Shown here piece by piece: positions 43,344 through 52,934 of a DNA stretch of 64,000 nt. Made by a program: the position numbers and the translations under genes. The notes under the pieces are model-generated. The model saw only the letters and a list, made by a program, of their open reading frames with translations. It was not told the DNA's origin and did not search any database. Origin of the DNA: Evansella tamaricis (lineage in GTDB: Bacteria > Bacillota > Bacilli > Bacillales > Salisediminibacteriaceae); assembly GCF_019042215.1 (NCBI RefSeq), contig NZ_JAHQCS010000154.1, positions 58,750 through 122,749 of the forward strand. The letters are read 5' to 3'. Every line of letters begins with the position of its first letter. Position 1 is the first letter of the stretch.

Positions 43344-43871
43344 TTAAAGCCCCATTGCTCCACCGAATTTCCAACGGTTGGGGGTATGGATCTTTTCTAG
43401 AAATTGATTGATTAATATGGAAAGTTCCCGTTTTGTCTCTGGATGTGAAAAGCTGTTGCCGTCGATCACTTTCTGTTTTGCAATTACTTCTGCATATAAA
43501 GCTCTAAAAACCGTTCGCATATTGTTTAAAGCGTTTATTCCCCCTTTTCCTCCACCTGCAACAGAAAGCAACAATACATGTTTCTCCTCAAAGAAAGAGG
43601 CGTTTGTAAAATCTAATGCATTTTTTAAAGCCCCGCTCATTCCACCGTGGTACTCTGGAGAAATGATGATATATCCAGTCCCTTTTTTTAATTTGGCCAA
43701 AAATTCAGTTACTTCTGGATGCAACTTTGTCTGTTCTGCTCCATCAAATAAGGGAATATTTGTTGCAGAAAGGTTAATATGATCCGTATAAAACGTGTCA
43801 CTAATCCAATGTCCAATTTGTCCTGAAACCCCGTCTTTCCTGGGGGAACCGCTGATAACAACAATACTCAT
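43344..43871 (-). CDS. NADPH-dependent FMN reductase family protein
   Basis: 175 residues, flavodoxin-like fold. VVISGSPRKDGVSGQIG binds FMN phosphate, and SPEYHGGMSGALKNALDF is the family signature for the flavin ring. It may reduce azo compounds, quinones or chromate, or supply FMNH2. AAAGGGG precedes the ATG. It is probably co-transcribed with the VOC gene downstream. Confidence 0.9.
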   Translation of the reverse strand: MSIVVISGSPRKDGVSGQIGHWISDTFYTDHINLSATNIPLFDGAEQTKLHPEVTEFLAKLKKGTGYIIISPEYHGGMSGALKNALDFTNASFFEEKHVLLLSVAGGGKGGINALNNMRTVFRALYAEVIAKQKVIDGNSFSHPETKRELSILINQFLEKIHTPNRWKFGGAMGL

Positions 43872-44145
43872 TTTTTCAAACCCCTTTCTATTTCATTTTT
43901 TCTATATCTTCAGTTTAGGGTTTTTTATAAAGGAGAACCTCATCGGTGAGCATGGTTTTTTCTCGTCCAAAGTACGGAAGGAACAATACGACTATAGTCG
44001 TAGACGTGTTCAAGGGGGAGAGGGAGATTGTACGCAGTTCAGTTGGTAGTATGGAAACACGTATCGCCACTGATTTCTCTATCAGTGGCGACTAATGGGG
44101 AAGTAAATTTTCAATTCATTAAGCTTCTTTTGTTTAGTTTATTTT
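43872..44145. other. Intergenic region with a 16-bp palindrome and a 10-bp stem-loop
   Basis: TACGACTATAGTCGTA at 43987-44002 is a perfect palindrome. CGCCACTGAT (44065-44074) pairs with ATCAGTGGCG (44081-44090); without a T run it is a weak terminator candidate for the MFS gene. The stretch GCAGTTCAGTTGGTAGTA recalls a tRNA D-arm, but no tRNA fold follows. No gene is supported. Confidence 0.45.
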
Positions 44146-45366
44146 TTAGCTTACCGCCCCTTTTTTCACCGCCCTTCGCTTCATTGCCGGCACTACTCTG
44201 AACCATACGATGAAAACATTCACGAAAAGTAACAAGGCAGATGCGATAAATAAACTTCTAATTCCTGCAACAGAGGCAAGCCAGCCCCCTACTATAGGAC
44301 CTATCATTGTCCCAAGGTACATAAAGCTATTTGAGAAACCAAATGTTCTACTTTCCATTCCTTCTGGTGCCAAATGGCGAATGAGGGAATTAATAGATGG
44401 CAAAAGACCACCTAATCCAAGACCTAATAAAAATCTAAAGAGAATCAGTTGCCAATAATTTTGCACAAATGCCTGAGGCAGCATAATTACGCTAACAAAA
44501 CATAACGCAGACAATAGTACTATATGGTGTCCCTTTCGATCACTTAATCTTCCAAGGAAAGGACTAGCTGACATGTTGGCAAATCCCATTACCGACATGG
44601 CAAGCCCAGCATAAAAAGCAATATTTTGTCCAGGGGATAGCTCTTGTACAAACAGAGATAGCAATGGATTAACACCAATTAAGGCACACTGAACAATAAA
44701 AAATACAATAAATAGGGCAAGAATCGGAGAAGTGGAAGTGATTTTCTTAAAATCTTTTAATGTATTCGTTTTTACTTTTTCCTCTTTTTTCTCGAAATTC
44801 TCTTTCACAAACAGAAGTACCACAAATGCTGCAACTAAAATAGTCAGTCCTGTCACATAAAAAATCATACGATAGCCCATTAAATCAGCCATCATTCCAC
44901 CTAAGAGCGGCCCGCATATACCACCTGCCACTGCACCTGCCTGTAACATTCCCAATGAATACCCAACATGATTTTTAGGTGTACTCATGGACATTAAGGC
45001 AATGGCAGCAGGGATAAATCCGGAGATCATTCCATTGAGAAACCGAAGGAACAGTAGTGACCAAGGTCCCACGGCAAATCCGGTGAGAGTTAAAACGATA
45101 GCCATTCCAAAGCCTGACCGGAGAAGCATTAATTTTCTCCCATGCTGGTCTGCCATCCTTCCCCATAGGGGGGAGAAGAGGAAGGCACTTAAAAAATTTA
45201 TTCCAAAAATGATTCCGGCCCACATGCTGACTGATTGAGGGTCAGTTACTCCCAATTCCTGAAGGTAAAGTGGTAAAAAGGGGATAATCATCGTCATTGC
45301 TGCCATGACAAAGAATTGACATACCATTAATATGTATAAATTACGTTTCCAATGCGTTCGGTGCAT
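44146..45366 (-). CDS. MFS transporter, probable drug exporter
   Basis: 406 residues, twelve membrane helices. Major facilitator motifs are visible: GRMADQHGRKLML between helices 2 and 3 (motif A) and a second copy LGRLSDRKGHHIVLL in the other half; GAVAGGICGPLLGGMM in helix 5 is the antiporter motif C region. This points to H+-coupled efflux, of DHA1 type. The substrate is unknown. AGGAAGTG precedes the ATG. Single gene. Confidence 0.9.
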   Translation of the reverse strand: MHRTHWKRNLYILMVCQFFVMAAMTMIIPFLPLYLQELGVTDPQSVSMWAGIIFGINFLSAFLFSPLWGRMADQHGRKLMLLRSGFGMAIVLTLTGFAVGPWSLLFLRFLNGMISGFIPAAIALMSMSTPKNHVGYSLGMLQAGAVAGGICGPLLGGMMADLMGYRMIFYVTGLTILVAAFVVLLFVKENFEKKEEKVKTNTLKDFKKITSTSPILALFIVFFIVQCALIGVNPLLSLFVQELSPGQNIAFYAGLAMSVMGFANMSASPFLGRLSDRKGHHIVLLSALCFVSVIMLPQAFVQNYWQLILFRFLLGLGLGGLLPSINSLIRHLAPEGMESRTFGFSNSFMYLGTMIGPIVGGWLASVAGIRSLFIASALLLFVNVFIVWFRVVPAMKRRAVKKGAVS

Positions 45367-45484
45367 TTTTATTCACTTCCTATTCCTCTTTCTATTATAT
45401 ATTTCGAAAGGCGAAATATTCAAGGGGGATGTTAATATTGATATGTTAAAATGAATAGAGGATTAGGATAATGCAGTGAGTCTT

Positions 45485-45590
45485 TATGAACGCGTGAGAT
45501 TCGGAACGGACGCTTCTCTCGCGTTCATGAACCCTCTATGAATGCGTCAGATTCGGAACAGACGCTCTCCACGCGTTCATGAACCAACCA
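45485..45590. repeat. 52-bp tandem repeat, two copies, each a hairpin
   Basis: Units start at 45485 and 45537. Each begins TATGAACGCG or TATGAATGCG, contains AGATTCGGAAC and ends GCGTTCATGAACC, so the ends of each unit are inverted and can fold. They lie between the MFS and NUDIX genes. The nearby gap (45367-45681) holds nothing else besides the NUDIX ribosome site. Confidence 0.8.
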
Positions 45591-45681
45591 TGACCGAAAT
45601 GACACACCAAAAGACTACTGTAAATGTAAACCTTCGCTAATATTGCGATAAAGAAAGAAAAAAATCGGAGGTATAAATAAA

Positions 45682-46089
45682 ATGACACCACCAAAACATA
45701 TTGTTTCAGCAGCAACAATTGTAATCAATGACAAAGGAGAAGTTTTATTAATCAAAGGACCAAAAAGGGGATGGGAAATGCCTGGGGGACAAGTGGAAGA
45801 AGGAGAATCCCTGAAGGACGCAGCAATCAGGGAAACAAAAGAAGAATCAGGTATTGATATTGAGGTAATAAAGTTCTGCGGGATTTTTCAAAACGTAAGG
45901 GCTTCAATCTGTAATACACTGTTTTTGGCCAAACCAATTGGGGGAGAACCAACTACCGGACCTGAGAGTCTAGAAGTTGGTTATTTCCCGATTGAAAGGG
46001 CATTGGAATTGGTCACTTGGAATAATTTCAGCCAAAGAATTGAATATTGTTTGAATAACAATGAACAACCCTTTTATATTGCATTTTGA
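45682..46089 (+). CDS. NUDIX hydrolase
   Basis: 135 residues. The Nudix box is complete: G..EEGESLKDAAIRETKEESGI matches GX5EX7REUXEEXGU. It hydrolyses a nucleoside diphosphate linked to another group, with Mg2+ bound by the Glu residues. The exact substrate (8-oxo-dGTP-like, NADH, sugar nucleotide) cannot be read. GGAGGT lies nine bases before the ATG. Single gene with a repeat element downstream. Confidence 0.92.
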   Translation: MTPPKHIVSAATIVINDKGEVLLIKGPKRGWEMPGGQVEEGESLKDAAIRETKEESGIDIEVIKFCGIFQNVRASICNTLFLAKPIGGEPTTGPESLEVGYFPIERALELVTWNNFSQRIEYCLNNNEQPFYIAF

Positions 46090-46096
46090 TCATAAT

Positions 46097-46286
46097 AAGA
46101 AAAGCGCAAGCGCCTATGAACACGAGCGTAGGGCAGTGGAGGAATGACAACCTGAAGTACGCTCTTTGACTTCGGTTGTCACTTCCGAAGTGGCTTAGGG
46201 ACTGTAAAAGTGGAAAAGCACCACTTTTTCAGTTCCCATGCGAGTAGGCGCTGGAGCTAGACAATGCCCGAAGGTGCAAAAACTTA
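46097..46286. repeat. Modular interspersed repeat, copy 5 (cassettes alpha plus beta)
   Basis: The common left end is followed by the alpha hairpin (GACAACCTGAAG region with CTTCGGTTGTC), then by the beta hairpin (GGGACTG..AAAAGTGG with CCACTTTT..CAGTTCCC), then by the common tail GCGCTGGAGCTAGACAATGC. It shows that the two cassettes can stand side by side in one element. Confidence 0.88.
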
Positions 46287-46359
46287 TGCTTTCTTATCTC
46301 TTAAAAAAGGCTTATGTCTTTCTTTCAAACCGAAAATCAATAGTCCAAAATGGGGACTT

Positions 46360-49300
46360 CTAGACACTAAAATATCTTCCCTCTGGATGAGCAAATACCA
46401 TCGCAGTGACGGATGCCTCAGGTTCCATCATAAAGCCATCGGTCAGATCCATTCCAATATCACCTGGCTGAATCAAATGGAACAGCTTTGATTGATCTTC
46501 TAGGTCGGGACAAGCGGGATAACCAAAGGAAACACGGACCCCTTGATATTTGGCACTGAAACGATCTTGCATCGTAAAATCTGTAGGGTCTGGAATTCCC
46601 CATTGATCTCTCATGAGATGATGGACATATTCGGCGAAGCCCTCTGCCAATTCCAATGCAACTGCCTGTATGGCATGACTACGCAAATAATCCCCACTTT
46701 CCTTCCATTGTTGAGCCCTCTGACGAATTCCCTTCCCTGCAGTAACGGCTAAAAAGCCCACATAATCCATTTCACCACTTGATTTCGGACGAATAAAATC
46801 AGCTAAACATAGATGGGCTTTATCCCGTTGCCTTGGGAATTGAAATTGCTCAATCACCCTGGAGTAATTTTTAGGATCATAGATGAAGATTTGATCCCCT
46901 TCCGATTGTGCAGGAAAAAATTGATACACCCCATCAACGCTGATAATTCCATCCTGATCACCTTCACGGAGTAAATCCTCCACTAGCTCTTTCAATTCCA
47001 GCGCTTTTTTGTCCCCTTCTTTCCATTTACGGCGAACACTGCCCAACACACCGAGGTGTTTTCCAAGTAATGTCTGCCAATTTAAATATGGCGTTAAATG
47101 GGGTAAAGAAAAGTTGCGGAGAATATGACGTTTTAAATCAGGTGGGGAATACACAGGTACTGTCGTCGAGACCGTTGACCTAGCCTTGACAGCAGTGGCA
47201 ACTGAATTATTCCCATCATTCCCATACCCTTGTTCTTCACTTTGGAGTGTCCCTCCGTCTTTTGCCCCTGATGTCAACTGCAAAATCATCTGTTTCCGTT
47301 CTTCTGGATTTTGGAGCCGATTGGCAAGCTGAAGGCCATCCATGGCATCTTTTGCATAGAGTACTGGCCCCACATACTCCGGACGAATTTTATTTTCCGT
47401 AAATTTCCGGGATAAGGCTGCACCACCAACTAGAATCGGAATGGATATATCTGATTGGCGTAAATCTTGTGCTGTCAGCATCATTTGCTGAGCTGATTTC
47501 ACTAATAACCCTGATAAACCAATCATATCCGGCTTCTCCTTACGAACAGCGTCAATCAATACTTGAGATGTTACTTTTATACCTAGGTCCACTACTCGAA
47601 AGCCATTATTACTTAAGATGATTTCCACCAGATTTTTCCCAATATCATGAACGTCCCCTTTCACCGTAGCCAGGAGCACTTTCCCTTTGGAGCGATTTTC
47701 TTTCACTTCCATAAAGTCTTCAAGGTAGGCAACTGATGCTTTCATCACCTCAGCACTTTGAAGAACTTCCGCCACGATCAGCTGGTTTTGATCAAATAAT
47801 TCTCCTACCTTGGCCATACCTGTCATTAATGGCCCATTGATAATATCCAGCGGTTCCTTATATTTCTGTAACGCTTTTTCTAAGTCAGGAATCAATCCTT
47901 CCTTTGTCCCCTCGACGATATAGTAAGCGAGACGTTCTTCTAATGATAAATTTAGCACTGGTTTTTTTTCCACTGATTTTTTTCCTCGGTAAAAATCAAC
48001 GAGAGCTGCTAAAGTTTGATCACTGTTTTGGAAAAGGAGATTCTCAGCCATCGCCCTTTCTTCCTCGGAGATGGAAGCAAATCGCTCCAGTTTTTCCGTA
48101 TTAACGATAGCATAATCCAGTCCTGCTTTCGTACAGTGATATAAAAAAACGGCATTAACGATTTCCCGGCCCACAGGAGGTAGCCCAAAGGAAACATTAC
48201 TCACCCCCAATATCGTTAAACACTCTGGAAGTGCTTCCTTAATGCGTTTTATCCCTTCCACTGTTTCTTTTGCCGCATCCAGGTACTGCTCATCTCCAGT
48301 TCCCACCGGAAACACTAAGGGGTCAAAAATTATGTCCTTAGGGTTAACATCGTATTTTTCCACTAACAACTGATAACTCCGCTTAGCCACTTCTACTTTA
48401 CGGACTGCTGTTGTGGCCATTCCTTCCTCATCGATGGTACCCACTACTACTGCGGCACCATATCGATGAATGAGGGGAACGACTTTTTCAAAACGCTCCT
48501 CTCCATCCTCCAGATTAATAGAATTGATGATCCCTTTCCCCTGGCAAAAAGTGAGGGATTTCTCGAGCACTTCGTCGTCTGTGGAATCAATCATTAACGG
48601 GACTTTTACTTTATTAATGACCTGTTCCAAAAATTTTTCCATATCCTTTACTTCATCTCGGTCAGGGTCTGCTAAACAGATATCAATGATATGGGCACCA
48701 CCTTTTACTTGGGCCCTTGCAATTTCAGATGCTTCTTCATATTTTCCATCTGCAATCAACTGTTTAAATTTTCGAGATCCAATAACATTCGTCCGCTCCC
48801 CCACCATGAGTGGTCTCATGCCCTCATCATAGATTAATGGTTCAATCCCTGAGACACCATGTGGATGATCAGACGGGATTTCTCTCGGGGCAAACGGTTT
48901 TGTCGCTTCTGCTAAAGCCCTTATATGTTCTGGTGTAGTTCCGCAACATCCCCCAACCATATTCAACCAGCCCTTTTCGGCAAACGCTGCTATTTTTTTT
49001 GCCAAAGATTCTGCTGATTCATGATAATTCCCTTCCTCATCGGGCAAGCCTGCATTCGGATAACAGCTTACAGCGGTTGTTGCAAGATTCGCCAACGATC
49101 TTACGTGTTCTCGCATAAACTCCGGTCCGGTGGCACAATTCAAACCAACCATCACAGGATTCATATGCTCTAATGACAAATAAAAGGCCTCGATATTTTG
49201 ACCTGCAAGCGTGGTTCCCATGGGTTCAATCGTACCTGAAACGATTAAAGGAACCTCTTTTTTTAAGGCCTGAGAAGCCCGCTGTATCCCAAGAAAACCA

Positions 49301-49815
49301 GCTTTCACATTACGCATATCTTGGCATGTTTCCAAAAGGAGAACGTCTACTCCCCCCCGGAGTAACCCCCGAACCTGTTCTTCATAGTTGTCAATGAGTT
49401 GATCAAATGTGACACCACCTGTTACGGAAATGGCCTTTGTGGTTGGCCCCATGGATCCTGCCACGAATCTTGGCCAGTCTGGCGTGGAAAACTGGTCTGC
49501 TACTTTTCTGGCAAGGAGTGCCGACTGATAATTAATCTCCTCCGCCTCATCCCCCAAATCATAGTCATCCAATACGATTCGTGTGGCACCAAATGTATTC
49601 GTCTCGATCATATCTGATCCAGCTTCTAAATATTGAAAGTGCACTTTCTCCACAACCTCAGGAGAAATAATATTTAAATACTCATTACACCCTTCATATT
49701 CTCCTCCTCCAAAATCCTCCGCTGTCAAGTTTGCCTGCTGAAACATCGTTCCTGTCGCCCCGTCGAAAACTAAGATTTTCTTTTTCAACTGTTGTTCAAA
49801 TAATGCTGCCATCAT
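46360..49815 (-). CDS. metH: Cobalamin-dependent methionine synthase
   Basis: 1151 residues, full length. Domains in order: homocysteine-binding barrel with Zn cysteines (GLNCATGPE, GGCCGTTPEHI; about 1-320), pterin-binding barrel (MVGERTNVIGSRKFKQLI; about 340-610), cobalamin cap and B12 domain with the axial His in GDVHDIGKN, and the C-terminal SAM-dependent reactivation domain. It transfers methyl from methyltetrahydrofolate to homocysteine. It overlaps the end of yitJ by 20 bases and is the last gene of the methionine operon. GGAAAGGAAG precedes ATGATG. Confidence 0.95.
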   Translation of the reverse strand: MMAALFEQQLKKKILVFDGATGTMFQQANLTAEDFGGGEYEGCNEYLNIISPEVVEKVHFQYLEAGSDMIETNTFGATRIVLDDYDLGDEAEEINYQSALLARKVADQFSTPDWPRFVAGSMGPTTKAISVTGGVTFDQLIDNYEEQVRGLLRGGVDVLLLETCQDMRNVKAGFLGIQRASQALKKEVPLIVSGTIEPMGTTLAGQNIEAFYLSLEHMNPVMVGLNCATGPEFMREHVRSLANLATTAVSCYPNAGLPDEEGNYHESAESLAKKIAAFAEKGWLNMVGGCCGTTPEHIRALAEATKPFAPREIPSDHPHGVSGIEPLIYDEGMRPLMVGERTNVIGSRKFKQLIADGKYEEASEIARAQVKGGAHIIDICLADPDRDEVKDMEKFLEQVINKVKVPLMIDSTDDEVLEKSLTFCQGKGIINSINLEDGEERFEKVVPLIHRYGAAVVVGTIDEEGMATTAVRKVEVAKRSYQLLVEKYDVNPKDIIFDPLVFPVGTGDEQYLDAAKETVEGIKRIKEALPECLTILGVSNVSFGLPPVGREIVNAVFLYHCTKAGLDYAIVNTEKLERFASISEEERAMAENLLFQNSDQTLAALVDFYRGKKSVEKKPVLNLSLEERLAYYIVEGTKEGLIPDLEKALQKYKEPLDIINGPLMTGMAKVGELFDQNQLIVAEVLQSAEVMKASVAYLEDFMEVKENRSKGKVLLATVKGDVHDIGKNLVEIILSNNGFRVVDLGIKVTSQVLIDAVRKEKPDMIGLSGLLVKSAQQMMLTAQDLRQSDISIPILVGGAALSRKFTENKIRPEYVGPVLYAKDAMDGLQLANRLQNPEERKQMILQLTSGAKDGGTLQSEEQGYGNDGNNSVATAVKARSTVSTTVPVYSPPDLKRHILRNFSLPHLTPYLNWQTLLGKHLGVLGSVRRKWKEGDKKALELKELVEDLLREGDQDGIISVDGVYQFFPAQSEGDQIFIYDPKNYSRVIEQFQFPRQRDKAHLCLADFIRPKSSGEMDYVGFLAVTAGKGIRQRAQQWKESGDYLRSHAIQAVALELAEGFAEYVHHLMRDQWGIPDPTDFTMQDRFSAKYQGVRVSFGYPACPDLEDQSKLFHLIQPGDIGMDLTDGFMMEPEASVTAMVFAHPEGRYFSV

Positions 49816-51727
49816 AAATCTTCCTTTCCGAAGGACTATCCCTGTTTCCAGTTACTACTGTCCCTGTTTTTCCCCGAATATACTGTGTTAGTTCCACCGT
49901 GATATCATAATTCATGAACGGAGTAATTAAATAAATACCATTAAAGTACTCTAACGCCCCATCAATCAGGTGTTTTGCAATTGCTATTCCCTCCTGTTTG
50001 GACCGGACTTTATCGTCTTTATAAACGGCCATCGCCTGCAGGATGTCATCGGTGAGCTTTATTCCAGGAACTTCATGATGTAAAAATTCTGCGTTACGAT
50101 AACTCGTCAAAGGCATGATTCCTAAGTAAATAGGAGCTTTAATTCCTTTCGTCGCTTCATAAACCTCCCGAATTTTCTCAATGGAATAAATCGGTTGCGT
50201 CATAAAATAGTCTGCACCGTTATGGATTTTTTTCTCCACCCGTTCGATTTCTTTCTCCAAATACTTAACATTTGGATTAAATGCTGCCGCAACTGTAAAA
50301 TTCGTTCTCTTCCCTAAAGGTTTGCCTGTAAATGAAAGTCCTTCATTACACTGCTTAATTAACTGAATCAACTCAAAGGACGACAAATCATAAACAGAGG
50401 TTGCTCCTGGGAAATCGCCGACTTTTGCAGGGTCACCAGTAACTGCTAAAATGTTTTCAATTCCCAATGTGGACAAGCCCATTAAATGGGACTGCAGACC
50501 AATGAGGTTTTTATCTCGGCAGGCAATGTGGACAAGGGGAGTAACATTTACCTCTTTTTTCAACAGGGTGGCCATACTCAAGTTACAGATTCTTGGGGTG
50601 GCGAGGGAATTATCGGCCAAGGTAATCGCATCTACTCCACTGGCTTTTAATGCCTCTGCCCCCTGGAGAAACTTTGCTGTCATCAAGTTTTTAGGAGGAT
50701 CGAATTCCACAATGACCGCATCACGTTTCTTCACAACTTCCACTAAGCTGGCATCGGTGGATTTCTTGATCACTTCATTCACGTGAATTTTTTCCTTCAC
50801 GATCCGTTTGATTTTTTTCTCCTTCACCGGCGCCTTTCCTTTCACAGAGCCAGCAATTGCCTTTATATGTTCCGGTGTTGTACCACAGCACCCACCAAAA
50901 AGCCGAACACCCTGTTCCCACAATCGGATAGCCGACTCCTTAAAATATTCCTCATTTGTATTGTAATGATACCGGCCTTCAGAGTAGCTTGGGAGACTAG
51001 CATTGGGGTATGCTGACAGATATGCCTTTGTTGGAAGGGCCACCTGTTCTAAAGAACTAATCATATGATGAGGTCCCATCCGACAGTTTAGTCCGATCAC
51101 ATCTGCTCCTAATTCTTCTAATCTATTTAACGATTCCTGAAGGGAAATGCCCCCCTGTACGATCCCCTTATCATGAAGGGATACTTGGGCAACGATTGGA
51201 AGTTCCGTTTCTTTCCTTGCAATGGTCAAAACACTAGTGAGTTCTTCTAGATCATAATACGTTTCCAGAAGAATACCATCCACACCTTCCATCAACAGGC
51301 AGTATAGCTGTTCCCGAAAATTCCGTTTAATTTCCGTTAAGGGTACTGGTTTCGTCGGGAGGGCACGAATGCCACCTATCGTTCCAAAAATATAGTTTTC
51401 CCCTATCGAAAAAGGTTCATCCTTATTCCATTCTGTCCGAAACTCCTTTACTGCGTCCTTCGCAACTCGAACTGCAGCTGCGTTAATCCCTTTCACATCA
51501 TCCTCTAATCCATATCGTGCCAGTTTCTCATAGTTGGCACCATACGTGTTCGTTTGAATTAATTGTGCCCCTGCCTGGAGATATGACCGGTGAATGCTTT
51601 TGATCTGTTCCGGATGGGAGAGGTTCAACTCCTCAAAACAATTTCCAATCCCATAGGAATAGAGTAAGGTTCCCATCGCACCGTCAGCAATTACCGTCTG
51701 TTTTCGAATATCTTCTAGAAATCCCAT
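49796..51727 (-). CDS. yitJ: Bifunctional homocysteine S-methyltransferase/5,10-methylenetetrahydrofolate reductase
   Basis: 643 residues. The N-terminal half is a homocysteine methyltransferase barrel (VIADGAMGTLLYSYG, IGLNCRMGP, GGCCGTTPEHI). The C-terminal half (about 330-620) is a MetF-like reductase (IVEFDPPKN, ILAVTGDP, FMTQPIYS). It is known in Bacillus as YitJ. It can supply the methyl-folate that MetH uses, encoded next to it. GAGGAG precedes the ATG, immediately after metC. Confidence 0.94.
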   Translation of the reverse strand: MGFLEDIRKQTVIADGAMGTLLYSYGIGNCFEELNLSHPEQIKSIHRSYLQAGAQLIQTNTYGANYEKLARYGLEDDVKGINAAAVRVAKDAVKEFRTEWNKDEPFSIGENYIFGTIGGIRALPTKPVPLTEIKRNFREQLYCLLMEGVDGILLETYYDLEELTSVLTIARKETELPIVAQVSLHDKGIVQGGISLQESLNRLEELGADVIGLNCRMGPHHMISSLEQVALPTKAYLSAYPNASLPSYSEGRYHYNTNEEYFKESAIRLWEQGVRLFGGCCGTTPEHIKAIAGSVKGKAPVKEKKIKRIVKEKIHVNEVIKKSTDASLVEVVKKRDAVIVEFDPPKNLMTAKFLQGAEALKASGVDAITLADNSLATPRICNLSMATLLKKEVNVTPLVHIACRDKNLIGLQSHLMGLSTLGIENILAVTGDPAKVGDFPGATSVYDLSSFELIQLIKQCNEGLSFTGKPLGKRTNFTVAAAFNPNVKYLEKEIERVEKKIHNGADYFMTQPIYSIEKIREVYEATKGIKAPIYLGIMPLTSYRNAEFLHHEVPGIKLTDDILQAMAVYKDDKVRSKQEGIAIAKHLIDGALEYFNGIYLITPFMNYDITVELTQYIRGKTGTVVTGNRDSPSERKIYDGSII

Positions 51728-51728
51728 G

Positions 51729-52934
51729 TTAAATAGCTCCTCTTTTGAGCTGTTGGATGTTTTCCTTTTCTTTCTTCATCTTTCGGAGGTGTTGAAACGC
51801 TCCTTCAAAATCGCCAATTAAATCCTCCACATTTTCTAATCCCACAGATAAACGTAGTAATCCGTCTGATATCCCCCGTTTTTCCCGCTCTACCTTTGGC
51901 ATCGAGGCATGGGACATTTTTGCAGGATACGATAAAATAGATTCTACAGCACCTAAACTGACAGCAAATACAGGAATTTTTAATGCTTTTACAAATGTTT
52001 TCACTTCCTCTTCGTCTTCGAGACGAAAAGATAATACTGCTCCTGCACCTTTTGCCTGGTTAAAGTGTGTGATGGAACCTTCTAAATTATTTAATCCTGG
52101 ATAGTAAACATTTTTCACTTCTGGAATGGAATCTAAAAATCTTGAAATCTCATACGCTGTTTCTTGGGATTGCTTTAATCGTACATGTAAGGTTTTTAAC
52201 CCCCTTAACACTAACCAGCAGTCCTGAACCCCCAGCACAGCACCAAAAGTATTTTGCAAAAATGCTAGTTTTTCACCCAACTCAGGGTCTTTCACCACCG
52301 CTAAACCCGCTACAACATCACTGTGACCAGCAAGAAATTTAGTAGCACTATGAAGGACCACATCGGCACCCAACTCCAATGGTTTCTGAAGTTCAGGTGT
52401 TAAAAACGTATTATCAACAAAAGTGAGGCAACCATGGTCCTTTGCAATCTTACATACTCCTTCTAAATCTGTAATTTTCAAGAGCGGATTGGATGGAGTC
52501 TCCACATAAATTAATTTTGTGTTGGGACGAATTCCATCTTTCACTTGTTTTAATCTTGACGTATCCACAAAAGTATACTCTACTCCAAATCTAGACAGCA
52601 CCTCCGTAATCACCCGGTATGTTCCCCCATAAACATCTTCCGATATGAGAACATGATCCCCTTTGGAGACGAGGAAGAAAGCCGTGGAGATGGCCGCCAT
52701 CCCCGAAGAAAAAGCAAACCCCCTTGTTCCCCCTTCTAAATGTGCAATAGTTTCTTCCAGTGCTTCCCTAGTGGGATTTCCTGACCTAGAATAATCATAT
52801 TGTCCAAAAGCATCAATGTCCGATTGGTGGAAGGTGGATGTATGATGAATGGGAACACTCACATCCCCATATTGTCTCGTTATTGATCGTTCATTGTGTA
52901 TCAATTTCGTTTCAAAATGCATATCGTTACTCAT
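51729..52934 (-). CDS. metC: Cystathionine beta-lyase
   Basis: 401 residues, Cys/Met-metabolism PLP enzyme. PLP contacts: YDYSRSGNPTREALEE, FSSGMAAIS, VDNTF and the PLP Lys in HSATKFLAGH. It splits cystathionine to homocysteine, pyruvate and ammonia. The start at 52934 (nine bases after GGGGAGG) overlaps the end of metI by eight bases; the longer frame to 52955 lacks a ribosome site. Tandem paralogue of metI; the separate roles follow the B. subtilis metI-metC order. Confidence 0.92.
   Translation of the reverse strand: MSNDMHFETKLIHNERSITRQYGDVSVPIHHTSTFHQSDIDAFGQYDYSRSGNPTREALEETIAHLEGGTRGFAFSSGMAAISTAFFLVSKGDHVLISEDVYGGTYRVITEVLSRFGVEYTFVDTSRLKQVKDGIRPNTKLIYVETPSNPLLKITDLEGVCKIAKDHGCLTFVDNTFLTPELQKPLELGADVVLHSATKFLAGHSDVVAGLAVVKDPELGEKLAFLQNTFGAVLGVQDCWLVLRGLKTLHVRLKQSQETAYEISRFLDSIPEVKNVYYPGLNNLEGSITHFNQAKGAGAVLSFRLEDEEEVKTFVKALKIPVFAVSLGAVESILSYPAKMSHASMPKVEREKRGISDGLLRLSVGLENVEDLIGDFEGAFQHLRKMKKEKENIQQLKRGAI

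Noticed and set aside
44030..44100. tRNA-like D-arm sequence GCAGTTCAGTTGGTAGTA
   Set aside because: No matching acceptor stem, anticodon arm or GTTCGA T-loop follows at the right distance.
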